From the NCBI RefSeq assembly GCF_003953935.1, contig NZ_RXLQ01000002.1, positions 434,001-498,000 of the forward strand: a stretch of 64,000 nucleotides of DNA, read 5' to 3'. Origin of the DNA: Massilia atriviolacea. Lineage in GTDB: Bacteria > Pseudomonadota > Gammaproteobacteria > Burkholderiales > Burkholderiaceae_D. Position 1 is the stretch's first letter; every line of letters starts with the position of its first letter. Shown one piece after another: positions 11,574-23,500 of the stretch. Below the pieces are notes generated by a model. The model worked only from the letters and a program-made list of their open reading frames with translations, ran no database searches and was not told the origin of the DNA. The translations under genes were made by a program, and so were the position numbers.

Positions 11574-14500
11574 AGCAAGAGATAACGAACATCTACCGCG
11601 CACTGGCAGCCGGCAAGCTTTCGCAACAGGAGGCCCTGGAGCGCATCAAGGCGCTCAACAAGCAGCCCGTGAAGGCCAGCCCGATCGCGACGCTGCTGGC
11701 GTCGCCCGTCTGGGAGCGCTGCGCCGCACCGGCGGCAGCGAAGGACGACGCGGCGGCATTCAGCGAACACCACATCATCCTGTGCGACCTGCCGCAGATC
11801 GCCGCCGCCGAACTGGAAGCGCTGCTGCCGGGATCACGCTGCACCAGCGTGAACATCGTCACCGGCGCGCTCTCGCAGGGCTATGCGGACATCGCGCTCC
11901 ATTGTTTCGAGGCGATCCGGCGCATTCTGGAGTCCAGGCCCCAGGGTTCGCAGTTCGTGCAGATTGTCGTCGCGGACCGCGACGACGCGCAGATGTTTGC
12001 CGGCCTGTCCGGCATGATCGACACGGCGGCCCTGGAAAACCCGGGGATCGTCGGCCAGATCGTCCTGGTACGCCCGGCCATTCCGGGCGGCGACCTGGCA
12101 CGCCGCCTGCGCACCGAAGTCGGCAATCCGCAAGACCGCGTCGTGCACTACACGGCCGACAGCCGGCTGGCGCGGCGCTGGCGTACTGTCGATATGCCCG
12201 CCGCGGCGCCATGCGCGTTCAGGGAGCATGGCGTCTACCTGATTACCGGTGGGCTGGGCGGCCTGGGCGCGCTGGTGGCGGCGGAGATCCTGCGTGCCAC
12301 GACGGGCGCCAGCGTTGTCTTGACGGGGCGCTCGTCCGACGCCGGCATCCGGCTCGCGGCGCTGCAGAAAAGCGGCCGCGTGGAGTACCGCCAGATGGAC
12401 GTGCGCGACGCCGCCGGCACGCAGAGGGTACTGGCGTCGATCGTCGACCAGTACGGCCGCCTTGACGGCATCATTCACAGCGCCGGCATCGTGCACGACG
12501 ATTTCATCCTCAAGAAGGGTTGCGCGCAGTTCAGCGAGGTCCTGCAGCCGAAGGTGGCGGGTACCGAGCACCTGGACCTGGCCAGCCAGGACATCGACCT
12601 GGATTTCTTTGTGCTGTTCTCGTCGATTGCATCGTGGTCCGGTAACGTCGGGCAGGCCGACTACACTGCCGCAAACGGCTTCATGGACCAATTCGCGGGC
12701 TACCGCAACGCGCTGGTCGACGCCGGCAAGCGCAAGGGACGCACCGTGGCCATCGCCTGGCCGCACTGGGTGGACGGCGGCATGCACATCGACGCCGACA
12801 GCAGCGACGCCTTGCAGCAGAGGACCGGACTGCGCTCGCTGGCGACCGACCAGGGCATGGAGGCGTTCAAGCGCTGCCTCGCGCTGCCCCACAGCCTGCT
12901 GATGGTGATGCATGGCGATCGCGCCGGCATGCAGCGCGCGCTGGCTGCCGAGCGGACGATTCGCAAGAGCGCCGCCAAACCGGCCGCCGTCGCCGGATCG
13001 GCCGACCTGGCGGCGAAAACCCGCGCATTCCTGCGCGCGGAATTTGCCGCCATCCTCAAGATCCCGGTTCACCGGATCGACACCCGCGCCGCGCTGGAAA
13101 ACTACGGCATCGATTCGATCCTTGCCATGAACCTGACCAAGCAGATCGAAGCGAGCTTCGGTCCCTTGCCCAAGACCCTGTTCTTCGAATACCAGAACAT
13201 CGACCAGCTTGCGGACTATTTTGTCGAGTCGCACGCCGGCAGGCTGACGACGCTGTTTGCGATACCGTCGGCCCCTGAGGCAAGCCGCCCGATCGCGATC
13301 AAGGCCGCCGTGCAGGCCCCCGCCAGCGGGCGTCGCCAGCGCCAGCGCTTTCCGTTCGCGTCCACGCCTGCCCAGGCGGCGGCGCCGGTCAATGAAGCGG
13401 TCGCGATTGTGGGCCTGAGCGGCCGCTATCCGGAATCGCGCGACCTGGATGCCTTCTGGCGCAACCTGCGCGACGGGACCGACTGCATCGTCGAAGTGCC
13501 GAAGGAGCGCTGGGACTGGCGCGCGTATTACAGCGAAGACCGCACCAGGGAAGGCGCCCATTACAGCAAGTGGGGCGGCTTCATCGAGGGCGTGGACGAA
13601 TTCGACCCGCGCTTCTTCAACATCGCCCCGCGCGAGGCGGCCAGCATCGATCCGCAGGAGCGCCTGTTCCTGCAGTACGCCTGGAACGCCATCGAGGACG
13701 CAGGCTATACCCGCGACAGCCTGCAAATCCCGAACGCCAGCGGCATGGACGGCCAGGTCGGCGTCTACGCGGGCGTGATGTACGGCGAATACAATCTGTC
13801 GGGCAGCCTGGCGAGCATCGCCAACCGCGTGTCGTACTTCCTGAACCTGCATGGCCCGAGCCTGACCCTGGACAGCATGTGCTCGTCCTCGCTGAGCGCC
13901 ATCCATCTGGCGTGCCAGGACCTGGGCATGGGGCGCACCAGCCTGGCGATTGCGGGCGGCGTCAACGTCAGCATCCATCCGAATAAATACACGATGCTCA
14001 GCGGCGGCCAGTTCATCTCCAGCGACGGCCATTGCGAGAGCTTCGGCGAGGGCGGCGGCGGCTACATCCCCGGCGAGGGCGTGGGCGTGGCAGTGCTCAA
14101 GCGCCTGTCCGACGCCGAGCGCGATGGCAACCATATTTACGGCGTCATTCGGGGCAGCGCCCTCAATCACGGCGGCAAGACCAACGGCTACACGGTACCC
14201 AATCCGCAGGCCCAGGCCGACGTGATACGGCGCGCGCTGGCCGAGGCGGCGATCGATCCGCGCCACGTCAGCTATATAGAAGCGCACGGCACCGGCACCA
14301 AACTCGGCGATCCGATCGAGATCGCCGCGCTGACCCGCGCCTTCCACGAAGGCGTCGAGGCAGCCGGGCGCGAGGCGGGCTACTGCCTGATCGGATCGGC
14401 CAAATCGAATATCGGCCATTGCGAGTCGGCAGCCGGCATCGCAGGCGTCACCAAGGTGCTGCTGCAGATGAAGCATGGCGCCATCGTTCCGTCGCTCCAT

Positions 14501-17500
14501 TCCAGCAAACTCAATCCGCACATCGATTTTGCCAGCACGCCGTTCGTGGTCAACCAGACGCTCAAGCCATGGCGGCAGCCGGAGGTGGATGGCCGGGTGC
14601 TGCCGCGCATCGCCGGCATTTCCTCGTTCGGCGCCGGGGGATCGAATGCGCACGTCATCATCGAGGAGTATCGCGCGCCGGCGCGGGCCGCCGTGGCGGT
14701 CGAAGGGCAGGTCGTGGTGCCGCTGTCGGCGCGCACCCAGGAGCAGTTGCAGCAGCGGGTGGCTGCGCTGCTGTCGGTGCTCGAAGGCGAGATCGACCTG
14801 CGTTCGATGGCGCATACCTTGCAGGTCGGTCGCGAGGCGATGGAAGAACGTGCAGCCTTCCTGGTCGCATCCAGCGCCGACCTGGCAGCCAAGTTAACAG
14901 CGTTCATGCGGAGCGCGGCGAGCGGGCCGGAGGTCTATCGCGGCCAGGTCAAACAGCATCGCGACGAGATCGCGCAGCTGGAAGAAGATCCGGCATTCCA
15001 GGATTCGCTCGCGCAGTGGATCGCCGACCGGGATATCGCCAGGCTGGCCGGCATGTGGGTCAAGGGCGCGCACGTCGACTGGAGCCGCCTTGCCGATCCG
15101 GCAGGCACGCCGCGCCTGATGAGCCTTCCGGCCTACCCGTTTGCAAAAGAACGCTACTGGAACCAGGCAAAGGCGCCGACTCCGGCCGCGCAGGCGGCCC
15201 CCATGCATCCGCTGGTGCACGCCAACACGTCCAGCCTCGCCGAACAGGGTTACACCTCGACCTTCACCGGGTCCGAGGACTATCTGGTGGAGGAAGCGGG
15301 GCGGAAGACGCTGCCACCGCATCTGGTGCTGGACATGATGTGCGCCGCAGTCGAACTGGCGTCACCGAAGCGGCTCGACGCCGGTGCATGGGAGGTGGGC
15401 GACGTGGTCTGGGGCGAACCTGTCGTGATCGCGGCTGGCCGACAGCTAGGCATCGCCCTGTTCGCGCGCGACGAGAATGCCGTCGACGCCGAGATCTACA
15501 ATTGCGCCGACAACGTCGTCTATTGCCAGGGAAGGGTCATCTTCGGCGCCCAGGCAGCGCCGCTCCGCCTGCCGCCGGCGGCTGGTCCGCGCGAGATCCG
15601 CTTGGGGACCGCGCCTGCCATGGCGCTGCCGCCGCTGCGCAAAAAGCCGGCGCAGATCGCACTGCAAGCCAGCGTGGCCGTTCCAGCGCAGGCGGCGACG
15701 CCGAAAGCCACCTTTGCCCTGATGGAGCTGACTGCATCATCGAACGACGCCGGCAATGTGCGCCTGTTCGACCTGGGCGAGGGCGTCTTCTCGATCGATA
15801 TCGACGCGGCGAGCGTGCGCGAGGCGATCGGTTCGCTGTCGCAAGCGTTCGAGCGCGCACGCGGCGAACCCGCGCTCAAGGTACTGCTGCTGAACCCCCG
15901 CCGCGCGCAGTTCTGGCGCGGCGACCGGGCGGCCTGCAACGAGGCCGTCGAACGCGGCCTGCCGGGCGCCGTTGCCGCATTCCCGTATCCGGTCGTGGCA
16001 GTCGTGCGCGATGGCGCCAGTGGCGCCGGCATGCTGCTGGCGGCGCTGTGCGACTTCATCGTGCGCGGCGAAGGTGGGGCATGCGGTTTCACGAACATCG
16101 GGCAGGGCATCGTTCCGAGCGCTGCGGAAGAGCGCCTGTTCCAGGAGCGGCTGGGCGCATCCGCGTCCGCTGCGTTTTTGTACCGGACCGGCCGCGAACC
16201 GGCCATCGGGATCGTGGTGCCGAAGGCGCAAGTCGATGCAAAAGCCAGGCAACTGGCTGCCGACCTGTCGCGCAAGTCGCGCCTCGCCCTCGGGCTGCTG
16301 AAGACGCACCTGGGGCGGCATATGCTGCCCCTGGCCGACGCACTCGGGATTGCGGATCCGGCCGTCGCCGGCCCGGCCGAGGGTATCGCCGTCGTCAAGC
16401 TGGGCAAGGCGTACGGCGTCGAGGAACTGATGGCGGACCTGAAGCGCGGCTTCCAGCCCGGTACGCGCGTGGCCATCGTCACCAGCGCATTGCAGGGCTA
16501 TTTGCCGAAGACCGACGACAAGACCTTCGCCGCCTTGCGGCAGCTAGTGCGCGACTGCCCGATTCCGCTCATCGCCGCGTTCGAGGGCGATGCCGAGGGC
16601 ATGGGATGGCTGTTCGGCATCAGCTGCGACATGGCGTTTTACAGACACGACGCCCGTTACATCACCGTGCCGGTAACGTGTACGCGGCGTTTCGGCCGTG
16701 TCGTGGGGCAGGAAATCGGCCTCGCGGGCGGCAGCTACTCCGGCGCCGACCTCGGTGCGCTTGCGGGCGACCCGCTGGCGCAGGCGCGCGAGCTCGCTGC
16801 GTTGTGGAGCAAGCGCTCATGGAAACCGGCGCGCAGCGTCGACGGCGCCGCGCTGCCCGATGCGGTGGCGGACGTCGCAGTCCCGCCGCCAGGCCCCGTC
16901 GCACTGCGCTCGCGCGTGGTGACGGTCACCGCGCACGCCGATGGCGTCGTGGTCGTCGGCATGCAGGACCGCGACGACAAGAACATGTTCTCCGAGGCGC
17001 TGGTTGGCGGCTTGAAGGAAGCCTTTGCCCACATCGAGCAAACGCCGGGCTACAAGGCGGTGGTGCTGACCGGGTACGACAGCTATTTCGCCACCGGCGG
17101 CACCATGGAGACGCTGCTGGCAATCCAGGACGGCCAGGCGCAGTTCACCGACGAGAAGGTGTTCCAGCTGCCCATGGACTGTTCGCTCCCCGTCATTGCC
17201 GCCATCCAGGGCCACGGCATCGGCGGCGGCTGGTCGTTCGGGATGTTTGCCGATGTGGTCATGCTCAGTGAGGAAAGCCGCTACCTGAGTCCTTACATGG
17301 GCTACGGCTTTACGCCGGGCGCCGGCTCCACCCTGATGTTCCCTGCCAAGATCGGCTACGACCTGGCGCGCGAGACGCTGCTGAGCGCGAACGAAATGTC
17401 AGGCCGCGAGTTGAAGGAACGCGGGGTACCGCTCACCGTACTGCCACGGCGCGAGGTGGTTCCGGCGGCGATAGCGCTTGCCGCGCGCATGGCGCAGCAG

Positions 17501-20500
17501 CCGCGCGCCCGCCTGGTGCAGCTCAAGCGCCTGTCGACCGAGGCGCTGCGCGCTGCGCGCGACAACAGCTACCGGCGCGAAGTCGACATGCACGAGCAGA
17601 CCTTCGTGAAGAATGCCGACACGCTCGGGCATATCCAGGCGAAGCTGGTCACCGCGAAATCGAAGCCGGTTGCAGCTTCCGTAAAAACAGCCGCCGCTTC
17701 GTCGTCCGTCATCGCCAAGCTCAAGACGATGCTCGCGCACGAACTGTTCCTGGCGCCGGAAGAAATCGACGAAGACACCCAGTTCATCGACCTTGGCCTC
17801 GATTCGATCACCGGCGTAACCTGGATCCGCAAGATCAACGCCCACTACGGAACCGACATCGAGGCGACCAAGGTATACAGCCACCCGACCTTGAAGCAAC
17901 TGAGCCAGCTCGTGGCCGGTGTCGCAGTCGAAGAAATCCGTACCACACCGCCTTCGACAGGCCCGGTCGTCGGAAAGATCAAGCAGATGCTGGCCAGGGA
18001 ACTGCATCTCGGCGCCGACGAAATCGACGAGACGACCCAGTTTATCGACATGGGCCTCGACTCGATTACCGGCGTGACCTGGGTGCGCAAGATCAATGAA
18101 CACTACGGCACCGATATCGAGGCGACCAAGGTCTACAGCCACCCGACCCTGGAACAATTCGCGCGACTCTTGCAGGATCGGCCCGCGCAGGCCGCGGCCG
18201 AAGCGCCGCCGGTGGCGCTTGCGCCGGTACGCGCAGCGCGCAGCGCGCTGGTATCGTGGCGTGGCCGCGCACGTGTGATTGCGGCGCCGGCATCGCCGGT
18301 CGTTCCGGCGCTGCCGACCGCGTCGCAGCAGATTGCGGTCATCGGCATGGCGGGGCAGTTCGCCAAGGCGAACGATCTGGACCAGTTCTGGACCAACCTT
18401 GCCGAAGGAAGGAACTGCATCGAGGAAGTGAGCGACACGCGCTGGAACCTCGGCGCGTTCTACCAGGAAGGTGCGCCAACGGCGGGCAAAACCAACAGCA
18501 AGTGGCTCGGCGCACTCGCGCAATACGATATGTTCGATCCCCTGTTCTTCAGCATCTCGCCGACCGAGGCGGAATGCATGGATCCCCAGCAGCGCCTGTT
18601 CCTGCAATCGTGCTGGCACAGCATCGAGAACGCCGGCTACAACCCGCAGTCGCTGTCCGGCAGCCAGTGCGGCGTGTTCGTCGGCTGCGGGCCGAGCGAC
18701 TACCTACAGGCCGCACCGGAGCAGCAATTGAGCGCGCAGGGCTTTACCGGCGCCGCAAGCTCGATCCTGGCGGCGCGCATTTCGTACTTTCTGAACCTGC
18801 GCGGACCGTGCGTGTCGATCGAGACCGCGTGTTCGTCGTCGCTGGTCGCCATCGCCAGCGCCTGCGACAGCCTCAACGCCGGCAACAGCGACCTGGCACT
18901 GGCGGGCGGCGTGTACGTGATGGCCGGCCCGGCGATGCACATCATGACGGCGCAGGCGGGCATGCTCTCGGTTGACGGCCGCTGCTTCAGCTTCGACCAG
19001 CGCGCCAACGGCTTCGTGCCGGGCGAGGGCGTCGGCGTGATGATGCTCAAGCGCCTGGCCGATGCCGAGCGTGACAACGACCGCATCCAGGCCGTGATCG
19101 AAGGCTGGGGCGTGAACCAGGACGGCAAGACCAATGGCATCACCGCCCCCAACGAAGAATCGCAAACCCGCCTGCTGCAATCGGTGTACCGCAAGTTCGG
19201 CATCGACCCGGCCGGCATCGGCCTGGTCGAAGCGCACGGCACCGGCACCAAGCTGGGCGATCCGATCGAGGTGGCTGGCCTGAAAGAGGCGTTCAAACCC
19301 TTCACCGACACGGCGGGCTTCTGCGCCCTCGGTTCGGTCAAGAGCAATATCGGCCACTGCCTGACGGCGGCCGGCGCGGCGGGCTTCATCAAGCTCGTTC
19401 TGGCATTGCGGCACCGCGCGCTGCCGCCGACGATCAATTTCGAGCGTCGCAACGAGCACTTCCAGCTTGATGGCAGCCCGTTCTACATCAACGACACGCT
19501 CAAACCGTGGACCGTCGCCAAGGGCGCGAAGCGCCGCGCGGCGATCAGTTCCTTCGGTTTCAGCGGCACCAATGCGCACATCGTCGTCGCCGAGCATCAG
19601 CCGGGCGTGCAGGCAAAGGCCGGCATATCGATCGTCACGCAGCATGGGGCCATGGTGCTGCCTCTGTCGGCCCGCACCGAGCAGCAGCTGCGCCAGGGCG
19701 CACGCGACCTGCTGGACTTTATCGACGCCCGCAAGGGCGATGTCGACCTGGGCGAACTGGCCTGCACCTTGCAGCTCGGCCGCGACGCGATGGGCGAGCG
19801 GCTGGGCATTCTGGCCGCGTCGGTCGAGGAACTGCGCGCCAAGCTGGCGGCCTACACGGCTGGCGCAACCGCCATCGATGGCGTGTACCAGGGCCAGGTT
19901 AAGCGCCACAAGGAAGGTCTGAAGCTGATCGTCCAGGACGACGACATGAAGGCCATGATCGTCGATAAGTGGCTGGGCCAGCGCGCCCTCGGCAAGCTGC
20001 TGGACCTGTGGGTCAAGGGACTGGACCTGGATTGGTCGATGCTGTACGGGGATGCCAAGCCGCAGCGCATGGCACTGCCGGGCTATCCGTTCGCAAAGGA
20101 GCGCTTCTGGATCGGTGCAGGCGCGCGCAATGTGGCGCAGCAGGCCAGCGCCAGCGTGCTGCACCCGCTGTTGCACAGGAATGTCTCGGTATTGAGCCAG
20201 CAGCGCTACCGTTCGAGTTTCAGCGGCGACGAGGCCTGCTTCGAACAGACCAATGACGGCGTCAGGGTGATGGCGCCTTCCGCCTTGCTGGAAATGGCTC
20301 GCCTGGCGGTGCAACACGCGAGCGGCGATCTTGACCAGGCGGGAACGATCGACATCGCTGAAGTCAGCTGGGAGACGCCGCTGCGCGTGACCGGCAAGCT
20401 CGAACTGGTGGTCGACCTGTTCGCCAACGACGACGACAGCATCGCTTTCGAGATTTACACGGCCGGCGCCCAGGATCAGGTGCATGTGCGTGGCGTTGCC

Positions 20501-23500
20501 GATTTTGTCGAGCAGGCCGCCGATCACGCCGTCATGCTGATGACCACGCCACGCTGGGATACCGTCAAAGCGTCTGCCGACGCACCGGCAGGGGAGCGCG
20601 TGGTGGTCGTCAACGCCAGCGGCGAGCAGCGTGCGGTGCTCGAGCCGCACTACGCTGCCGCCAGCTTCGTGCATATCGCAGAAGGCGACAGCGTCGACGA
20701 CATCGGCGCCGTGCTGAAAGATGTCGAGCGCCTGATCTGGATCGCATCGGCCCACGCGGTCGAGACCTTTGCCGAAGAAACGATCATCGGCGACCAGCGC
20801 GGCGGCATCATGCAGCTGCTGCGCATCATGCGCGCGCTGGCAAGCCTCGGCGACGATAAACGCGCCCTGGCGTGGGATATCGTCACCTTGAACAGCCTTC
20901 CGGTCCTGGCGTCGGACGTCGTCAACCCGACCCACGCCGGGCTGCAGGGCTTCTCGGGCAGCCTGTCGGACGCGTATCCGCGCTGGCAGATCCGCATGCT
21001 CGACCTGCAGGCGTTCACCAGTGGCGCGGTGAGCAGCATGCAAAAGCTGCCTTGGACGGCGAAAAATGCCTGCTACGCCATGCGCGGCGGCGAATGGTTC
21101 GCGCAGAAGCTGGTGCGCGTCGATGGCCTGGCCGACGCAAAAGCGCCGTATCGGACCGATGGCGTGTATGTCGTCATCGGCGGCAGCGGCGGGCTTGGCG
21201 AGATCTGGAGCCGTCACGCCATCGAGCAGTGCCGGGCGAACGTGATCTGGATCGGGCGCCGCGAACTGAATGCGGAAATCCGGCAAAAACTCGATAGCTT
21301 CGCCTCGCTGGGCAAAACGCCGGAATACATCCAGGCCGATGCCAGCAAGCCCGGCGAACTGGCGGCCGCCTGCCAGCAGATCAAGCGCAAGCACCCGGTC
21401 ATTCATGGCGTCGTCCATTGCGCCGTCGGCGCCTTCGACCAGAGCCTCAAGACGGTGTCGGAAGACGATTTCAGGGCGGTGCTGTCGGTGAAAATCGACC
21501 TGAGTGTGCGCATTGCCCAGGTGTTCAAGGCGGAGGCGCTGGATTTTGCGCTGTTCTTCTCGTCGAACGCCTCCTTCGTGCGCGGCGCCGGGATGAGCGG
21601 CTATTCGGCCGGCTGCACCTTCAAGGACGCATTTGCGCTCCAGCTGGGCAAGCACTGGGATTGCGCCGTCAAGGTCGTTAACTGGGGTTACTGGTCGGTC
21701 GGCGCTGGCGAGGCCCTGAGCGACGCGACCAAGGCCTATTTCAAGGAGATCGGTTACCGGCCGCTCGACCCGGTGCAAGGCATGCGGGCGCTGGACCGCT
21801 TCATCGCCAGCGGCATCGGCCAGATGTCCATCGCGAGCACCGTGCCGCACGCCGGCGCGGAAGAGTGGATGAGCAGCTACGACAATGAGGCTGCCGCCGC
21901 CATGGTGGTGGCGCACGCCGATATCGACCGCATGAACCGGCAGTCGCCATTCGTGCACATGAAACAGCACGCCGGACAGGAAATGGAAGCGCTCATCGCA
22001 CGCCTGCTGGGCGCCATCTTGGCGGACACGCCGGCCGTGTTGCCGGCGTACGAACGCTGGCGCACCGAGAGCACGCTGATCGCCATGCGGGAAGCCACGC
22101 CGCTGGCGGCATTGTGGGCCGAATGGGACGAGGCGATGATTGCCTGGCAACAGGTGGAGGGCAGGGCAGCGCTATGCCAGCTGGTCGACAAATGCCTGCG
22201 CGCCTTGCCGGACATCCTGACCGGAAAGCGGAAGGCGACCGATGTCCTCTTCCCCAATTCGTCGCTGGAACTGGTCGAACGGGTCTACAAGTCGGATACC
22301 CTCTCGCTCGCCTACAACGTCAGCCTGAGCGAGACGCTGGTTGCCGCCGTGCAAGCCCGCCTCAAGGTCGAGCCCGACGCGCGCATCAGGATGCTGGAAA
22401 TCGGCGCAGGCACCGGCGCGACCACGGTCAGTATCCTGGACAAACTGAGGCCGTACCAGGACCGGATCGCCGAATATTGCTACACCGATCTTTCCAAGGC
22501 CTTCCTGTTCCATGCGGAGAACAATTACGCCCCGCGCGCGCCCTACCTCGTCACGCGCATCTTCAATGTCGAACAGCCGGTAGCGCAGCAGGTCGAAGCC
22601 GGCAGCTACGATGTGGTGATTGCGGCCAACGTGATCCATGCCACCAAGAACATCCGCAATGCCGTGCGTAACGCCAAGGCCGTGCTGCGCAAGGGCGGCA
22701 TGCTGCTCCTGAACGAAATCAGCGACAAATCCATCTGCGGCCACCTCACTTTCGGCCTGCTGGACGGCTGGTGGCTGAACGAGGACGACGAAGTCCGGAT
22801 TCCCGGCTCGCCCGGACTCTATCCCGACGCCTGGAAAATGGTGCTGGAGGAAGAGGGCTTCCACTCGGTGCGCTTTCCTTGCAGCGAAGGGCATGCTGCG
22901 GGGCAGCAGATCATCATGGCTTTCAGCGACGGCGTGGTGCGCCAGCGCGCCGTGGTCAAGGCGCCCGCAGCCGGCGTCCAGACCGCCGCGCCGCGCCTGG
23001 CTGCGCCGGGCGCGGGCAGCGGCGACCTGCTCAGGGACAAGACAGTCCAGTTCTGCAAGCAGGTGATCGGCAAGGCGCTCAAGATCACCAGCCACGACAT
23101 CGACGCCAGCGAGCCGCTGGAGCGCTATGGCATCGATTCGATCATCATCGGGCTGGTCAACCAGGAGCTGCAAAAGCACTTCGACGAGATCGGCAGCACC
23201 TTGCTGTACGAGTTCCAGACCGTGGAGGCGATCGCCGCCCATCTGATCGACACCCAGCTGGAGAAACTGGAGAGCCTGTTCGAGGCCGACCGTTCCGCCC
23301 AGGCGCCCGCACCCGTGGCCGTGCGCGCCGCCGCACCCGTCGTCGGCGATGAGGCATTGCGCGCCAAGACCGTGCAATTCTGTCAGCAACTGTTCGGAAA
23401 AGCGCTCAAGATCGACCGCCAGCTGATCGATCCGGAGCAATCGCTGGAACTCTACGGCATCGATTCGGTGTCGGTGAGCCTGGTCAACCAGCAGTTGCAA

